Assembly: GCA_028289425.1 (NCBI GenBank)
Contig: JANQPL010000007.1
Span: forward strand, 162,611-226,610
Direction: 5' to 3'
DNA length: 64,000 nucleotides
DNA from: Alphaproteobacteria bacterium
GTDB lineage: Bacteria > Pseudomonadota > Alphaproteobacteria > JANQMY01
Every line of letters starts with the position of its first letter. The first letter of the stretch is position 1. Made by a program: the position numbers and the translations under genes. Below are positions 25,766 through 34,487 of this stretch, piece by piece. The notes under the pieces were generated by a model. The model saw only the letters and a program-made list of their open reading frames with translations. It had not been told where the DNA came from and ran no database searches.

Positions 25766-26659
25766 ATGAATACAGCGAAAGATCTACAAGACCTGCGACA
25801 TGAGCTGGTGTCTCGCCCAGCGCTGGCCCTTTCATCCTGGGACAGGGTGAACGAAACCATGGTGCGCCATTGGTGCGACGTAATGGGTATCGATGATAGG
25901 CCATACTTGACGACAAACTTCGCGCCCGAGGCCATGTTGCATTCGTGGACAATGCCTGGCTATTCCGGTGTATTCCCAGGGGGCAAATCGGTAGATCTGC
26001 TGCGCGATGCAGCGACCGAATTTGGGCAGCGCGGTTTCAGAGGGAACTTTGCCGTACATTTGCAACAGACCTATCATCGGCCTTTGAAGTTTGGGGAGCA
26101 GCTTCAGCGCATTGTCAGGTTGGACGCGATTAGTCCCCAAAAGTCGACAGCTGCCGGCGATGGTCATTTCATCACCGAGCTTGGCGAGGTTTTTTCGAAC
26201 GATGAGAAGGTGGGGTCGACCCGACTTACCCTATTGGCTTTCGCGCCACGACAACAGATTTCGAAGCCTGCCGAGGGACAGTCAGACACTCAAGCGAACG
26301 CCGAAGCCAAAACATTGTTCTCCATACCCTTAGACACGCGGTTCATAGTGGCCGCCTCAATTGCGACGCGAGATTTTGAGGACGTGCATACGGATCCGGA
26401 GCGGGCAAGAGGAAAGGGGGGCAAACATGTTTACGTCAATATCATGACAACACTTGCACTCGTACAGCGCGCGGCCGAACAACTCCTTGGTCGCCGAACC
26501 ACCTTGACTGAGATCGATTTGCGCCTCCTGTCTCCTGCCTATTCAGGCGATGCGATGACGTTGAGCGGAATAAAGACAGGTCCGGATCAGGCTGAGGTGG
26601 TGGTGGAGCTGCAGACGAGCACCCATGCCGTGGCAAGGTTGGCGTACCGCGAAGCATAA
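25766..26659 (+). CDS. MaoC-like acyl-CoA (de)hydratase with double hotdog fold
   Basis: A 297-residue protein that reads as two hotdog domains. The N-terminal half has the FAS1-like/MaoC N-domain signature ('SSWDRVNETMVRHWCDVMG', 'VHLQQTYHRPLKFGEQL'). The C-terminal half carries the hydratase-2 motif in 'ASIATRDFEDVHTDPERA' (Asp203, His208). The family adds water to 2-enoyl-CoA in the R sense, as in ChsH-type steroid side-chain hydratases. ATG at 25766 is preferred over GTG two codons earlier. It has its own operator and is a single-gene unit convergent with the second TetR gene. Confidence 0.8.
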   Translation: MNTAKDLQDLRHELVSRPALALSSWDRVNETMVRHWCDVMGIDDRPYLTTNFAPEAMLHSWTMPGYSGVFPGGKSVDLLRDAATEFGQRGFRGNFAVHLQQTYHRPLKFGEQLQRIVRLDAISPQKSTAAGDGHFITELGEVFSNDEKVGSTRLTLLAFAPRQQISKPAEGQSDTQANAEAKTLFSIPLDTRFIVAASIATRDFEDVHTDPERARGKGGKHVYVNIMTTLALVQRAAEQLLGRRTTLTEIDLRLLSPAYSGDAMTLSGIKTGPDQAEVVVELQTSTHAVARLAYREA

Positions 26660-26902
26660 AGAGGCATTGGCAATCATTTGAGCGGGGCGCAGAGGCGTAT
26701 GGCCTGCCGAAATCGATCCGAGTTGATCAGAAGACGGATTTTGTCTCAAAGAGTATCAACAGGCCGACCCCAGGTCGAGAATGTTTCGCCGGAGGGAAGT
26801 ACAGCGGATGATGTTGCGTCCAACCAGTCTGTCAGCAGCCAATGGCGCTAAAGTCTCGACAAGCTGACGGGCATCCAGCGGCCAAAAGAGAATGTGCGTT
26901 CG

Positions 26903-27511
26903 CTATTCTTTTCGAATGCCTTGCAGAATAAGAGAATGCGCTTGCTCGATCAAATCCCCTTCGTCGAGAGAGTAATCTCGCCATCTGTATGGGCCAATAA
27001 TGATGCCGTATATGTGACGCCCGCAGGTCTTCACGTCAATTTGGCGAAATTGTCCGGATGAAATTCCATTCTCAATGACCGTATAGATGTTCTGCATAAA
27101 CCTGCGTTGTTGTTGCCGCACTTTCGCAAGTTGGTTGCGATCAAATATCGACTCAAAAAAATGGTCTTCTTGATAGTACACGCGGCAGTAATCTCTGTTC
27201 TCAACAATGAAATTGATCGAGGTTTCTATTATGAAATTTAGTCCTTCAACTGCGTCTGACATTTTTGAAGCCGCGGAAACGACCCGGTAGTGCTTTTCTG
27301 TTTTGGAGACGCATATGTCAAAAAGTATGTCGGGCTTCGACGTATAGTAATAGTACAGCGTACCCTTGTTCAGTTCGGTCACTTCAGACAGCATGTCCAT
27401 AGACGTTGCGTGATATCCATACTCCGCAAATAACCGAGCCGCAGTATCCAGAATGAAGCTCTTCTTGTTCTCGCGATTCCGCTGAACAGTTGGGCTTTTC
27501 GTGGCGGTCAT
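26903..27511 (-). CDS. TetR-family transcriptional regulator (block I, second of a pair)
   Basis: A 202-residue TetR repressor. The HTH region is about residues 34-55, with 'LNKGTLYYYYTSKPDILFDI'. It is near-identical in this segment to the regulator at 3603-4244, so DNA preference should overlap; the ligand domains are more different. ATG at 27511 ('MTATKSPTVQ') is chosen because an extension to 27682 adds a low-complexity, Cys-containing leader. No good family 1 operator is found upstream; a perfect 18-bp palindrome at 27709 is the only notable element there. Two sister repressors on shared sites could give a two-signal control. Confidence 0.88.
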   Translation of the reverse strand: MTATKSPTVQRNRENKKSFILDTAARLFAEYGYHATSMDMLSEVTELNKGTLYYYYTSKPDILFDICVSKTEKHYRVVSAASKMSDAVEGLNFIIETSINFIVENRDYCRVYYQEDHFFESIFDRNQLAKVRQQQRRFMQNIYTVIENGISSGQFRQIDVKTCGRHIYGIIIGPYRWRDYSLDEGDLIEQAHSLILQGIRKE

Positions 27512-27989
27512 CTTGCCTTTTGTGGCAGTGCTGGATCTTGGCAACTCACTTGTTCCTTTTGCTTTCGTACAATGCGTCTGGCCAAAACGACGGCTTGGGC
27601 ACTCGTCTAAGTCCGAATTATGGCAGGTAGAACTCGAAACAGGTAGCGCGTTTTCGCAACCGACCGACTGGATTTGGCCCACCCTCTATCATTTACCCAT
27701 TTAGAAGTAAAACGGGATCCCGTTTTCTTGATCGGCCGGGCTCCTGGGGTGGTGGCGATCGATCAGATTGCGTCCCGTTGCGTTTAAAGGTCGAAGCGGC
27801 CAAGCGGGCCAGGCCCCCAGGGCATTAAGGCCTTATCTTTGCGGCACGTATGGGACCAATTCATCAAGAGCTTCAACCGACTGGCCGACATTTGGTGACG
27901 GCCCCAGCTTCCGCCGCTTTCTTTGCCTTGCCGCCAAATGGTTCCGTCAGAACGGTCTGGTTTTGGAAAGATTCGCTCCAATTACAGTC
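27512..27989. other. Intergenic region between TetR and LLM oxidoreductase genes
   Basis: This 478-bp gap separates same-strand genes. It contains the palindrome at 27709-27726 and nothing else I can name. A weak operator-like string at 27542 has three mismatches and was not accepted. Confidence 0.5.
27709..27726. promoter_or_regulatory. Perfect 18-bp palindrome
   Basis: AAAACGGGATCCCGTTTT is self-complementary over its full length. It lies about 200 bp upstream of the second TetR gene and 260 bp downstream of the LLM gene. It may be a separate operator or a compact terminator (GC stem with T-run on both strands). Confidence 0.45.
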
Positions 27990-28850
27990 TTATGACACCG
28001 CGTTCTTGTACTCTTCCATACATTTCAGGTGTTCATCGACAGTCTTAAGGTCCATGCCGTCAGTCCGCAGAGCAATATGTGAGGCGCCAAGATTGCGCCA
28101 CTTGTTCGCGTGTTTGGCCCAACGCTCAGGCGTGCCGCCGGCGTACATGGCCTGAGCTTGAATGCCGAAACCATCCCAGGCCAATCCCGCTTGAGCTCGC
28201 GCCTTTTTAATCTCCTCAATCGCCGCATTAGCACCGTCACTGGGGCCCCCGAGCGGAAGCCAGCCGTCACCCAGCCGAGCTGCCCGATTAAGCAAGGGGG
28301 GCGCGCTGCCACCGAACCATATTGGGATTTGTTTCGTTGGACGCGGATTGATGCTTGCCAAGTCGATGTGATGAAAATCGCCGGTATAGTCCAGGCTGTC
28401 TTCCGACCACAGAAGCTTTAGTAACTTAACTTGTTCCTCTTGGCGGATCCCTCTTCGTTCAAAGGGCACATTGAGTCCGACATACTCGACCTTGTTCCAG
28501 CCTGTGCCCACGCCGAGGCGCAATCTGTTATTGGAAAGGATGGCCACTTGAGCTGCTTGTTTTGCCACCAAAACCGTCTGTCGCTGGGGCAAGATAAGTA
28601 TGGCAGTCACCATTTCGATTTCATCGGTTACCCCTGCAATAAACGCGAAGGTCGTGAGGGGTTCGTGAAACTGAATGTCTTTGTCGTATGGACCGTCAAA
28701 ACCGCCCGGGCGATCGGGGTCGGCGCCCAACACATGATCGTAAAGCAGCATATGCGTCATACCGAGCGCTTCCGCCCCTTGCGCATAAGCTTTTATGGCA
28801 CCCGGATCCGTTCCGATTTCATTGTGTGGCAGGACACATCCTAATTTCAT
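27990..28850 (-). CDS. LLM-class flavin/F420-dependent oxidoreductase
   Basis: A 286-residue luciferase-like TIM-barrel protein. 'MKLGCVLPHNEIGTDPGAIKAYAQGAEALGMTHMLLYDH' and 'RLRLGVGTGWNKVEYVGLNVPFERRG' are typical of the LLM subgroup annotated F420-dependent (TIGR03619-like). With F420 it would be a dehydrogenase or reductase; with FMNH2 a monooxygenase. The sequence alone does not settle the cofactor. The length is normal. It lies 212 bp downstream of the TonB receptor gene on the same strand, with a terminator between, so it may depend on read-through or an unseen promoter. Confidence 0.8.
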   Translation of the reverse strand: MKLGCVLPHNEIGTDPGAIKAYAQGAEALGMTHMLLYDHVLGADPDRPGGFDGPYDKDIQFHEPLTTFAFIAGVTDEIEMVTAILILPQRQTVLVAKQAAQVAILSNNRLRLGVGTGWNKVEYVGLNVPFERRGIRQEEQVKLLKLLWSEDSLDYTGDFHHIDLASINPRPTKQIPIWFGGSAPPLLNRAARLGDGWLPLGGPSDGANAAIEEIKKARAQAGLAWDGFGIQAQAMYAGGTPERWAKHANKWRNLGASHIALRTDGMDLKTVDEHLKCMEEYKNAVS

Positions 28851-28955
28851 GTCAGTTCCTCAACGCAATAAGAATGGATAGCAAGGTTCTTAAAGCGCTG
28901 GGCGAAAAAGTCGACTCCGGATTTTTATGTTACTGGCGCGACCGCCGCGGTTTCC

Positions 28956-28992
28956 AAAAAAAATGGCCGCCTGGCTCCAAGAACCAGACGGC
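28956..28992 (-). terminator. Intrinsic terminator of TonB receptor 1
   Basis: Nine-base arms at 28966-28974 and 28984-28992 pair with one G-U. On the minus strand they are followed by eight T residues (A-run 28956-28963). It is 71 bp past the receptor stop codon. Confidence 0.75.
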
Positions 28993-29062
28993 TATACTAG
29001 ATCATTTAGTCCTTTTTACAGGACCCGACCGGGCTGCAGGATCTCTATTGCAGCCGTCCCGT

Positions 29063-31333
29063 TCAGTTGCCGAAAAGGTCCGTCGGACGTATCGTCAACT
29101 GAACAATTATTGCGCGAGGTCTGTTGGTGGCAGACGTAATTTCCTGTCCGAGCACACTATTGTTTGAAATTGTGGCGAACATATCGTTGTTTAGATTGCG
29201 ACCGATAACGGCAACCTCCCAACCTTGTGTATCGTCGTAAATGGCACCCCCTGCATTGACCATGAAGTATCCATCTTCCCACAAATTTGGAGGACCGGCA
29301 GAAAGCTGAGTGAAGTATTCACTCGAATAGGCCGCGTCTGCTGAAACTCGGAAGCGCAGATCGCTGTTGGGCAATGCTCGGTCCAGGATTGCGCCGAAGG
29401 TTGCCGTCCAATCGGGGGCTTGCACAATTTGTTCGCCGGTAAGGTCTTGGAAATTACCGCCGATACATCCCGTGGCCGCAGTCTGACCGAGGTAGCAGGG
29501 CGCCTGACGAAAGTCCGTGTACCGCGCCCGGTTGTAGTTCACCGAGCCATTCAGGGTCAGGCCTTCGATTTGAGGCGGTGTCCACAGTGTTTCGAGTTCG
29601 ATACCTTGAACACGCGCCGCCCCCGCATTCGATGTTGAGATCTGGTTAATCGTCGCATCGAATGAGCTTACTTGGAGCCCGGAGTAGTTATAGCGATATG
29701 CTGTTGCATTCACCCGAAGCGTGCGATCAAACCAAGTCGACTTCAAGCCGATTTCGCCGCCTTCGGCAAGCTCCTGGTCGAAGTTTTGCGCGCCTGACCC
29801 ACCCGTAGCCGTGTTGAAGCTGCCGGATTTGTACCCTTCCTTGTACGCACCATACATGGTCAGATCATCGGTTGGGCGCCAGGTTATCGTGAATTCGGGC
29901 GAAACATTATCGAATGTACGCTCATCCGGGGTGAATGGTATTGGCCCAGGCACCGGTCCGAATGCGTACGCATCGACTTCCTTTTTCTCCCTGGTGTACC
30001 GAAGACCACCCGTGATCTCTACAGTGTCCGTAACATCCGCCACCATCTGACCAAACGTTGAATAGGCAACACCGTTCACGTTGTAAGCGGCGCAAATGTA
30101 CAGCCCGAAGAAAACCGGACAGGGCCGATCGACCGCAAAGCTGTCTTCGAAGAACACGCCGCCGACAAAATTAAGGGGACCATCGAAATTGGTCGCAAGC
30201 CGGACTTCCTGGGATAGCGCCCGGTAACTTGGTTGGTTAGACGCGGTAACCGAATTGGTAGGAAGTATCAGGCCACCTACCGGAACCGCCCTTGTAAACT
30301 CCTGAAAATACTCTTGATCCGTCTGATAGTAACCTGTGATCGATGTGATGCTGAGCTTGTCCGTGGGATTGTAGTCCAGCCCCAATGTTGCCAGAAGGGT
30401 GGTTTGTTCCCAGAAGTAAGTCCCATCTCTAAACGTCTCATCGATTGGTGCGAATGCTGACGCAAGCGGCGGTGCCGAGACGAACGTTTCGTTCGGTACA
30501 CAATCGTCAAGCGGTGCTTCCGCTGATCCGGGCCCGCCGGTTGTTACCGAACAGTTTATCCTCTGTGCACCAACTGTCGCGTCGGAATCGACGTCAGAGT
30601 AGGATACCTTAAGATTGGCATTGAAGTCTTCGGAAGGATCGAATTCTAATGTCAACCGGCCAAAAAACTCTCTCGAAGCTTCGGCGTTGTCGTCGCCAGT
30701 CGCAACGTTTTCGAAAGGCCCCTCTTGATCAGTAACGAAAAAGACACCTCGATATCCAAAGGTATCGCTCAACGGTCCTGAGACAATAACTTCGCCGAAC
30801 TTCTCCTTTGCATTGAACTCATAGCCGGCGCGGCCCTGAACAAAAAACTCGTCCGTCGGCCCCTTTGTTTTCAAGGAGATGATACCACCGGGGCTGTTCT
30901 TGCCGAAAAACAGGGCTTGTGGTCCCTTCAGAACTTCCACCTGTTCCAAATCATACTGCCCCACCCGCAGCACGTTGCCGTTACTGACCGCCATGCCATC
31001 GACATTGATCGAGATAGCCTGCTCGATAGTCTGGTTGAGTGCCGAACTGGAAACGCCCCGCAGACTAATCAAACCGGACTGACCTGCGGCCTGATCATCG
31101 ATAAACAGACCTGCGACGGCAGTCGATAAGTCTTCCAATCCATCGATGCCGCGTTGCTGAATCTCCGCACCTGAAAATGCCGTCACGGCAACGGGTACTT
31201 GCTGCAAACCTTCCTCACGCTTACGCGCCGTAACGACGATTTCGTCAATCTGGGCGACGGCCTCAGATGCGATCGACATTGCTAAACCGACGGCAAGCAA
31301 TGAACATGTTGAATACAAACGAGATAAACTCAT
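29063..31333 (-). CDS. TonB-dependent receptor 1 (block I)
   Basis: A 756-residue outer-membrane receptor. A signal peptide ('MSLSRLYSTCSLLAVGLAMSIASEAVAQ') precedes the TonB box region 'IDEIVVTARKREE', the plug ('GLFIDDQAAGQSGLISLRG', 'VEVLKGPQALFFGKNSPGG') and the 22-strand barrel that ends in an aromatic-rich region near 'IIVQLTIRP'. This type imports hydrophobic or large nutrients in sphingomonad-like bacteria with TonB/ExbBD. The ATG at 31333 has GGGGAGAGG upstream; the extension to 31354 has none. Operator site 11 lies 71 bp upstream, linking import to the catabolic regulon. The substrate is unknown. Confidence 0.92.
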   Translation of the reverse strand: MSLSRLYSTCSLLAVGLAMSIASEAVAQIDEIVVTARKREEGLQQVPVAVTAFSGAEIQQRGIDGLEDLSTAVAGLFIDDQAAGQSGLISLRGVSSSALNQTIEQAISINVDGMAVSNGNVLRVGQYDLEQVEVLKGPQALFFGKNSPGGIISLKTKGPTDEFFVQGRAGYEFNAKEKFGEVIVSGPLSDTFGYRGVFFVTDQEGPFENVATGDDNAEASREFFGRLTLEFDPSEDFNANLKVSYSDVDSDATVGAQRINCSVTTGGPGSAEAPLDDCVPNETFVSAPPLASAFAPIDETFRDGTYFWEQTTLLATLGLDYNPTDKLSITSITGYYQTDQEYFQEFTRAVPVGGLILPTNSVTASNQPSYRALSQEVRLATNFDGPLNFVGGVFFEDSFAVDRPCPVFFGLYICAAYNVNGVAYSTFGQMVADVTDTVEITGGLRYTREKKEVDAYAFGPVPGPIPFTPDERTFDNVSPEFTITWRPTDDLTMYGAYKEGYKSGSFNTATGGSGAQNFDQELAEGGEIGLKSTWFDRTLRVNATAYRYNYSGLQVSSFDATINQISTSNAGAARVQGIELETLWTPPQIEGLTLNGSVNYNRARYTDFRQAPCYLGQTAATGCIGGNFQDLTGEQIVQAPDWTATFGAILDRALPNSDLRFRVSADAAYSSEYFTQLSAGPPNLWEDGYFMVNAGGAIYDDTQGWEVAVIGRNLNNDMFATISNNSVLGQEITSATNRPRAIIVQLTIRPTDLFGN

Positions 31334-31403
31334 AAAACCTCTCCCCGAAAACAATTTTGTTCTTTAGGCTAGGGATCGACTATATGCGGCCAGGCCTATT
31401 TTT

Positions 31404-31417
31404 CAACTGTTCAGTTA
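31404..31417. promoter_or_regulatory. Operator, family 1, site 11
   Basis: CAACTGTTCAGTTA has one end mismatch (A for G) and lies 71 bp before the TonB receptor 1 start. Confidence 0.6.
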
Positions 31418-31809
31418 TTTTTTTTAGACAAATTTTCCGCTCGTCACCGTTTTGCAACACCTCAGTCCCTCTCGATTGAGACAACAAGAATTAGACACGG
31501 CGTTGTATATATTTATCATTAAATATAATAACTTAGTGTATCTTCCGGCGAACACCAAAATGCACCCGTGGCGGGCGAATACCATCACTGAATGAGTGCG
31601 TTGATTTGTTCGACCAAATGTTTTAATTTCTAGTGACGCTGTATCGTGGTCGAAACCACCATTCAGGATTCACTCATGCCGCTCTAGTTGGGCCGGACGC
31701 CCGTGTCGTTCGCTACGGTCAATCTGGCTTCCAGATCATGCGGTGCCCAAATGCCATCATCGAACGTGCAGGAAGACATAGCCTAAGCGCTTTTGGCGCG
31801 TATATTTAC

Positions 31810-31866
31810 GAGCGGCTTGGGCCGCCGCTGTAGGCGGCCGACTGCGCCGCTTCTACAGAGCCGCTC
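31810..31866. repeat. Nested GC-rich inverted repeat
   Basis: GAGCGGCT and AGCCGCTC form the outer arms, with an inner hairpin GGCCGCC (31820-31826) / GGCGGCC (31833-31839). It lies just beyond the acyl-CoA dehydrogenase stop and may act in termination, though no T-run follows. Confidence 0.4.
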
Positions 31867-31887
31867 AGCTTACTGAGAAATATCCGG

Positions 31888-33087
31888 TCACAAACTTCGG
31901 GCAATGATCATTTTCATGATCTCGTTGGTCCCGCCATAGATCCGGGACACGCGCGCGTCACGATACATTCCGGAAATTGGATATTCGTTGATGTAACCAT
32001 AGCCGCCAAAAAGCTGCAGACACTTGTCAACCACTTCACCTTGCAACTCGGAAAGCAAGTATTTCGCCTTGGCCGCGGTTACGGCGTCAAGATTTCCGGC
32101 TATGTGACGCCTGACACAGTCGTCAACAAATGTGCGAGCCGCCGCCGTTTTGGCAACACAATCGGCCAATACGAACTGGGTGTTTTGGAAGTCGAAGACG
32201 GCCTGCCCGAAAGCTTTGCGTTCTTTGACATACTTCGTCGTTTCGTGGATGGCCCGTTCGATCATTGCAATCGCTTCAAGCGCAACGATCAGCCGCTCCT
32301 GATTGAGGTTGATCATCAACTGAGAAAAACCAAGCCCTTCTTCGCCGCCGAGAAGATGGTCAGCGGGAACTCTCACATCCTCAAAGAACAGTTCTGCGGT
32401 GGCATGTGCCTCGAGGCCCATTTTGTCCAGTTTCTTGCCGCGCGAAAAACCCGGCCTGGTCGCCTCTACAAAAAACAAAGACACTTTGTCTTCGCCTTCA
32501 TTATTCTTGGTTTTGCAGGCAACCATGTAAATGTCGGCAATATGTCCGAGTGTGGTGAATGTTTTTTGTCCGTTGATGATGTAGAAGTCGCCGTCTCTTA
32601 CCGCGCTTGTGCGAATGTTTTTTAGGTCCGAGCCGGTACTCGGTTCGGACATGGCAATCGCGCCAATCCAATTGCCGGAAGCAAGTTTTGGTATCCATTC
32701 TCTCTTCTGTGCTTCGGTTGCCAAGTTGATGAGGTATGGCCCAAAGACAGCGTTGGGAACGCAGACAACGAATTGATGCGCTCCCTGTAATCCAAAGCCT
32801 TCAATGATCGCTGCTTCATACCCGAAATGTGCCCCGCCGCCGCCATACTCAAATGGTGCACTGGCCATCAGCAACCCGGCCGCGCCCGCTTTCAGCCAAG
32901 CCTCTCTGGGCACCTCTCCTTGCGAACGCCATTGCTCCGCATAAGGCACACACTCCTTCTCGACGAATTTGTCGACGGTGTTGCGAAATACACGGAGATC
33001 CTCGTCGTAATAGTCCGGGAAAGAACCGCTATCGATGGGCGCCATGAGATCGATGTCCTTTTGTTCGATTCTGCGTTTCGGTTTCAT
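31888..33087 (-). CDS. Acyl-CoA dehydrogenase
   Basis: A 399-residue canonical acyl-CoA dehydrogenase. 'AIAMSEPSTGSDLKNIRTSA' and 'FTTLGHIADIYMVAC' bind FAD and substrate, 'YVKERKAFGQAVFDFQNTQF' is the FAD helix, and 'QLFGGYGYINEYPISGMYRDARVSRIYGGTNEIM' contains the C-terminal Gly-Gly loop with the catalytic region. It oxidises an acyl-CoA to the 2-enoyl-CoA and passes electrons to ETF. The ATG at 33087 is used; an in-frame ATG 14 codons later has a slightly better Shine-Dalgarno (AAAGGA) and cannot be excluded. Operator site 12 is 77 bp upstream. Confidence 0.9.
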   Translation of the reverse strand: MKPKRRIEQKDIDLMAPIDSGSFPDYYDEDLRVFRNTVDKFVEKECVPYAEQWRSQGEVPREAWLKAGAAGLLMASAPFEYGGGGAHFGYEAAIIEGFGLQGAHQFVVCVPNAVFGPYLINLATEAQKREWIPKLASGNWIGAIAMSEPSTGSDLKNIRTSAVRDGDFYIINGQKTFTTLGHIADIYMVACKTKNNEGEDKVSLFFVEATRPGFSRGKKLDKMGLEAHATAELFFEDVRVPADHLLGGEEGLGFSQLMINLNQERLIVALEAIAMIERAIHETTKYVKERKAFGQAVFDFQNTQFVLADCVAKTAAARTFVDDCVRRHIAGNLDAVTAAKAKYLLSELQGEVVDKCLQLFGGYGYINEYPISGMYRDARVSRIYGGTNEIMKMIIARSL

Positions 33088-33163
33088 CGCCGCGAAGCTG
33101 AGCTCCCGGCAGTGAGTGGCGAAACCGTTGTTGTCAATTATTGTAACGTCGCGAGATAAATAT

Positions 33164-33177
33164 CAACCATGTGGTTG
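33164..33177. promoter_or_regulatory. Operator, family 1, site 12
   Basis: CAACCATGTGGTTG has perfect six-base arms, with TCAAC ... GTTGA outer pairing. It lies 77 bp before the acyl-CoA dehydrogenase start and is the last family 1 copy found. Confidence 0.75.
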
Positions 33178-33439
33178 AATTACTGTCACAGATAGGAGTC
33201 TCGGCTTGAGCGGCGATACAGGGTCAGCGATACCCGGTGCTCAACCCCGGCCAATCACTCATGCCCGAACGACCGAGGTTTCTCCGCCTCCGTTCCCTTG
33301 AAGCTCCTGCGCGACAGTCTTCTCGCCAACCTCGCTTCGCTCAGTAAGCTGCGAAGGCTGGCGGTGGATGCCGTCTGTCGCGAACCATTCGCCGAACTTT
33401 GCTTGGAAAAGTTTCATTTCGGACATTGGGAAAAGACCG

Positions 33440-33463
33440 TTATTGACGATAGATTGAATAGTG
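33440..33463 (+). promoter_or_regulatory. Operator-like element, family 2, site 1
   Basis: TTATTGACGATAG is followed by ATTGAATAGTG. It matches the block II consensus (TTATTGACGA, six bases, TATAATAA) with a degenerate right end. It lies 34 bp before the epoxide-hydrolase-like gene. Confidence 0.6.
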
Positions 33464-33496
33464 TAAGATCAACCGCCGGAAGATAGTGGAAGCGTC

Positions 33497-34378
33497 ATGG
33501 ATGACACTCATTTTGGGTTTGTCGAACGCGATGGCGTTCAATTGCACTATGCAGCGCGGGGACGCGGACCGCTGATCCTATGCCTTCACGGATTTCCGGA
33601 CTTTTGGCGCACGTGGCAGCCATTCATGGAGTCCTTCGCTGAGAGCCATACGGTCGTTGCACCCGATATGCGCGGTTACAATTTGTCGTCGAAACCCAAA
33701 AGTGTGGAGGCCTACCGGGAAGAAGAGACTGTCAAGGACATAGGTGCACTCGCATCACATTTCACCGACGAACCATTCGTTCTTGTCGGCCATGATTGGG
33801 GTGGTGCATCCGCGTGGAATTTCGCGATCAATCGACCGGAGCGGCTGTCGAACTTGATCGTTCTCAACGCACCGCACCCTGCCATCTTTCAGAACGCCAT
33901 TTGGCACGACACGGATCAGCGCGCCGCATCACAATATATTAGGCGGTTAAGGGAAGAAAACTCAGAACTCGTTCTTTTCGGCGAGGGCGAAAATGGCATG
34001 TGGTCCCGCTTTTTCGATCAGCGACACAGGGACGGCATGCTCTCGGATGCGGACAAGAAAGCTTATCTGGAAGCTTGGGGCCAACCCGGGGCCGCCCGCG
34101 CTATGGTCAATTGGTATCGCGCTGCTCCGTTTGACGTGCCCGAGATTGGCGCTCCGCCGAAGACGCCCAACTGGATGTCCGGGCGTGATTTTCATGTTTC
34201 GGTTCCGACGCTGGTGTGCTGGGGCGAGCAAGATGGTGTTCTCTTGCCTTGTTTACTGGACCCCCTGCCGAAGTTTGTTTCGGACCTAACAATCCGACGC
34301 TTTCCAAAAGCAGGCCACAACCCGCACCAAGACGACCAATCCGCTACCTTTGCAGAAGTTCGGCGGTTCATTCGTTGA
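33497..34378 (+). CDS. Alpha/beta hydrolase, epoxide hydrolase/haloalkane dehalogenase type
   Basis: A 293-residue alpha/beta hydrolase with an Asp nucleophile: Asp100 in 'VLVGHDWGGASAW', an oxyanion loop 'LHGFPDFW' (30-37), and the catalytic His in 'KAGHNPHQDD'. Asp nucleophiles of this kind open epoxides or displace halides. 'HGFPDFWRTW' and 'NAPHP' resemble epoxide hydrolases more than dehalogenases. ATG at 33497 follows GTGGAAG. It is the first gene of block II and stands alone before the next promoter element. The substrate is unknown. Confidence 0.82.
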   Translation: MDDTHFGFVERDGVQLHYAARGRGPLILCLHGFPDFWRTWQPFMESFAESHTVVAPDMRGYNLSSKPKSVEAYREEETVKDIGALASHFTDEPFVLVGHDWGGASAWNFAINRPERLSNLIVLNAPHPAIFQNAIWHDTDQRAASQYIRRLREENSELVLFGEGENGMWSRFFDQRHRDGMLSDADKKAYLEAWGQPGAARAMVNWYRAAPFDVPEIGAPPKTPNWMSGRDFHVSVPTLVCWGEQDGVLLPCLLDPLPKFVSDLTIRRFPKAGHNPHQDDQSATFAEVRRFIR

Positions 34379-34417
34379 CAAATCGAAGAGGAAAAAATTC
34401 AGCAAGGTTGCAATCCG

Positions 34418-34441
34418 TTATTGACTAGTCGTATAATAAGC
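34418..34441 (+). promoter_or_regulatory. Operator-like element, family 2, site 2
   Basis: TTATTGACTAGTC is followed by GTATAATAAGC. It lies 47 bp upstream of the VOC gene. TTGAC and TATAAT are only about seven bases apart, too close for a normal sigma-70 pair. Confidence 0.7.
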
Positions 34442-34487
34442 TTTCTTTGACCATGGTCTCAAGTGAGCAGGGGAGTCCCCGAATACG

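Larger units (their letters stand above)
31334..31887. other. Intergenic region upstream of TonB receptor 1
   Basis: This 554-bp gap holds operator site 11, an AT-rich stretch (31490-31530) and a nested GC-rich inverted repeat near 31810-31866 just after the acyl-CoA dehydrogenase stop. A 66-codon open frame at 31633-31833 has no recognisable product and was not called. Confidence 0.55.
33088..33496. other. Boundary region between operator families 1 and 2
   Basis: This 409-bp divergent gap has operator 12 of family 1 at its left end and site 1 of family 2 at its right end, 262 bp apart. Between them I see no gene. A short open frame has no recognisable product. Confidence 0.6.

Noticed and set aside
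27542..27555. CAACTCACTTGTTC as a family 1 operator for the second TetR gene
   Set aside because: Three mismatches at conserved positions; too weak to count.
27990..28850. LLM protein as the monooxygenase partner of the flavin reductase domain at 48145-49374
   Set aside because: The two lie in different operator blocks 20 kb apart, and the LLM sequence looks F420-type; the link is not supported.
31633..31833. 66-codon open frame between TonB receptor 1 and acyl-CoA dehydrogenase
   Set aside because: No Shine-Dalgarno, no recognisable product, and it overlaps a GC-rich inverted repeat; called intergenic.
33298..33486. 62-codon open frame in the boundary gap at 33 kb
   Set aside because: It crosses the family 2 element and the leader of the epoxide-hydrolase-like gene; not a credible protein.
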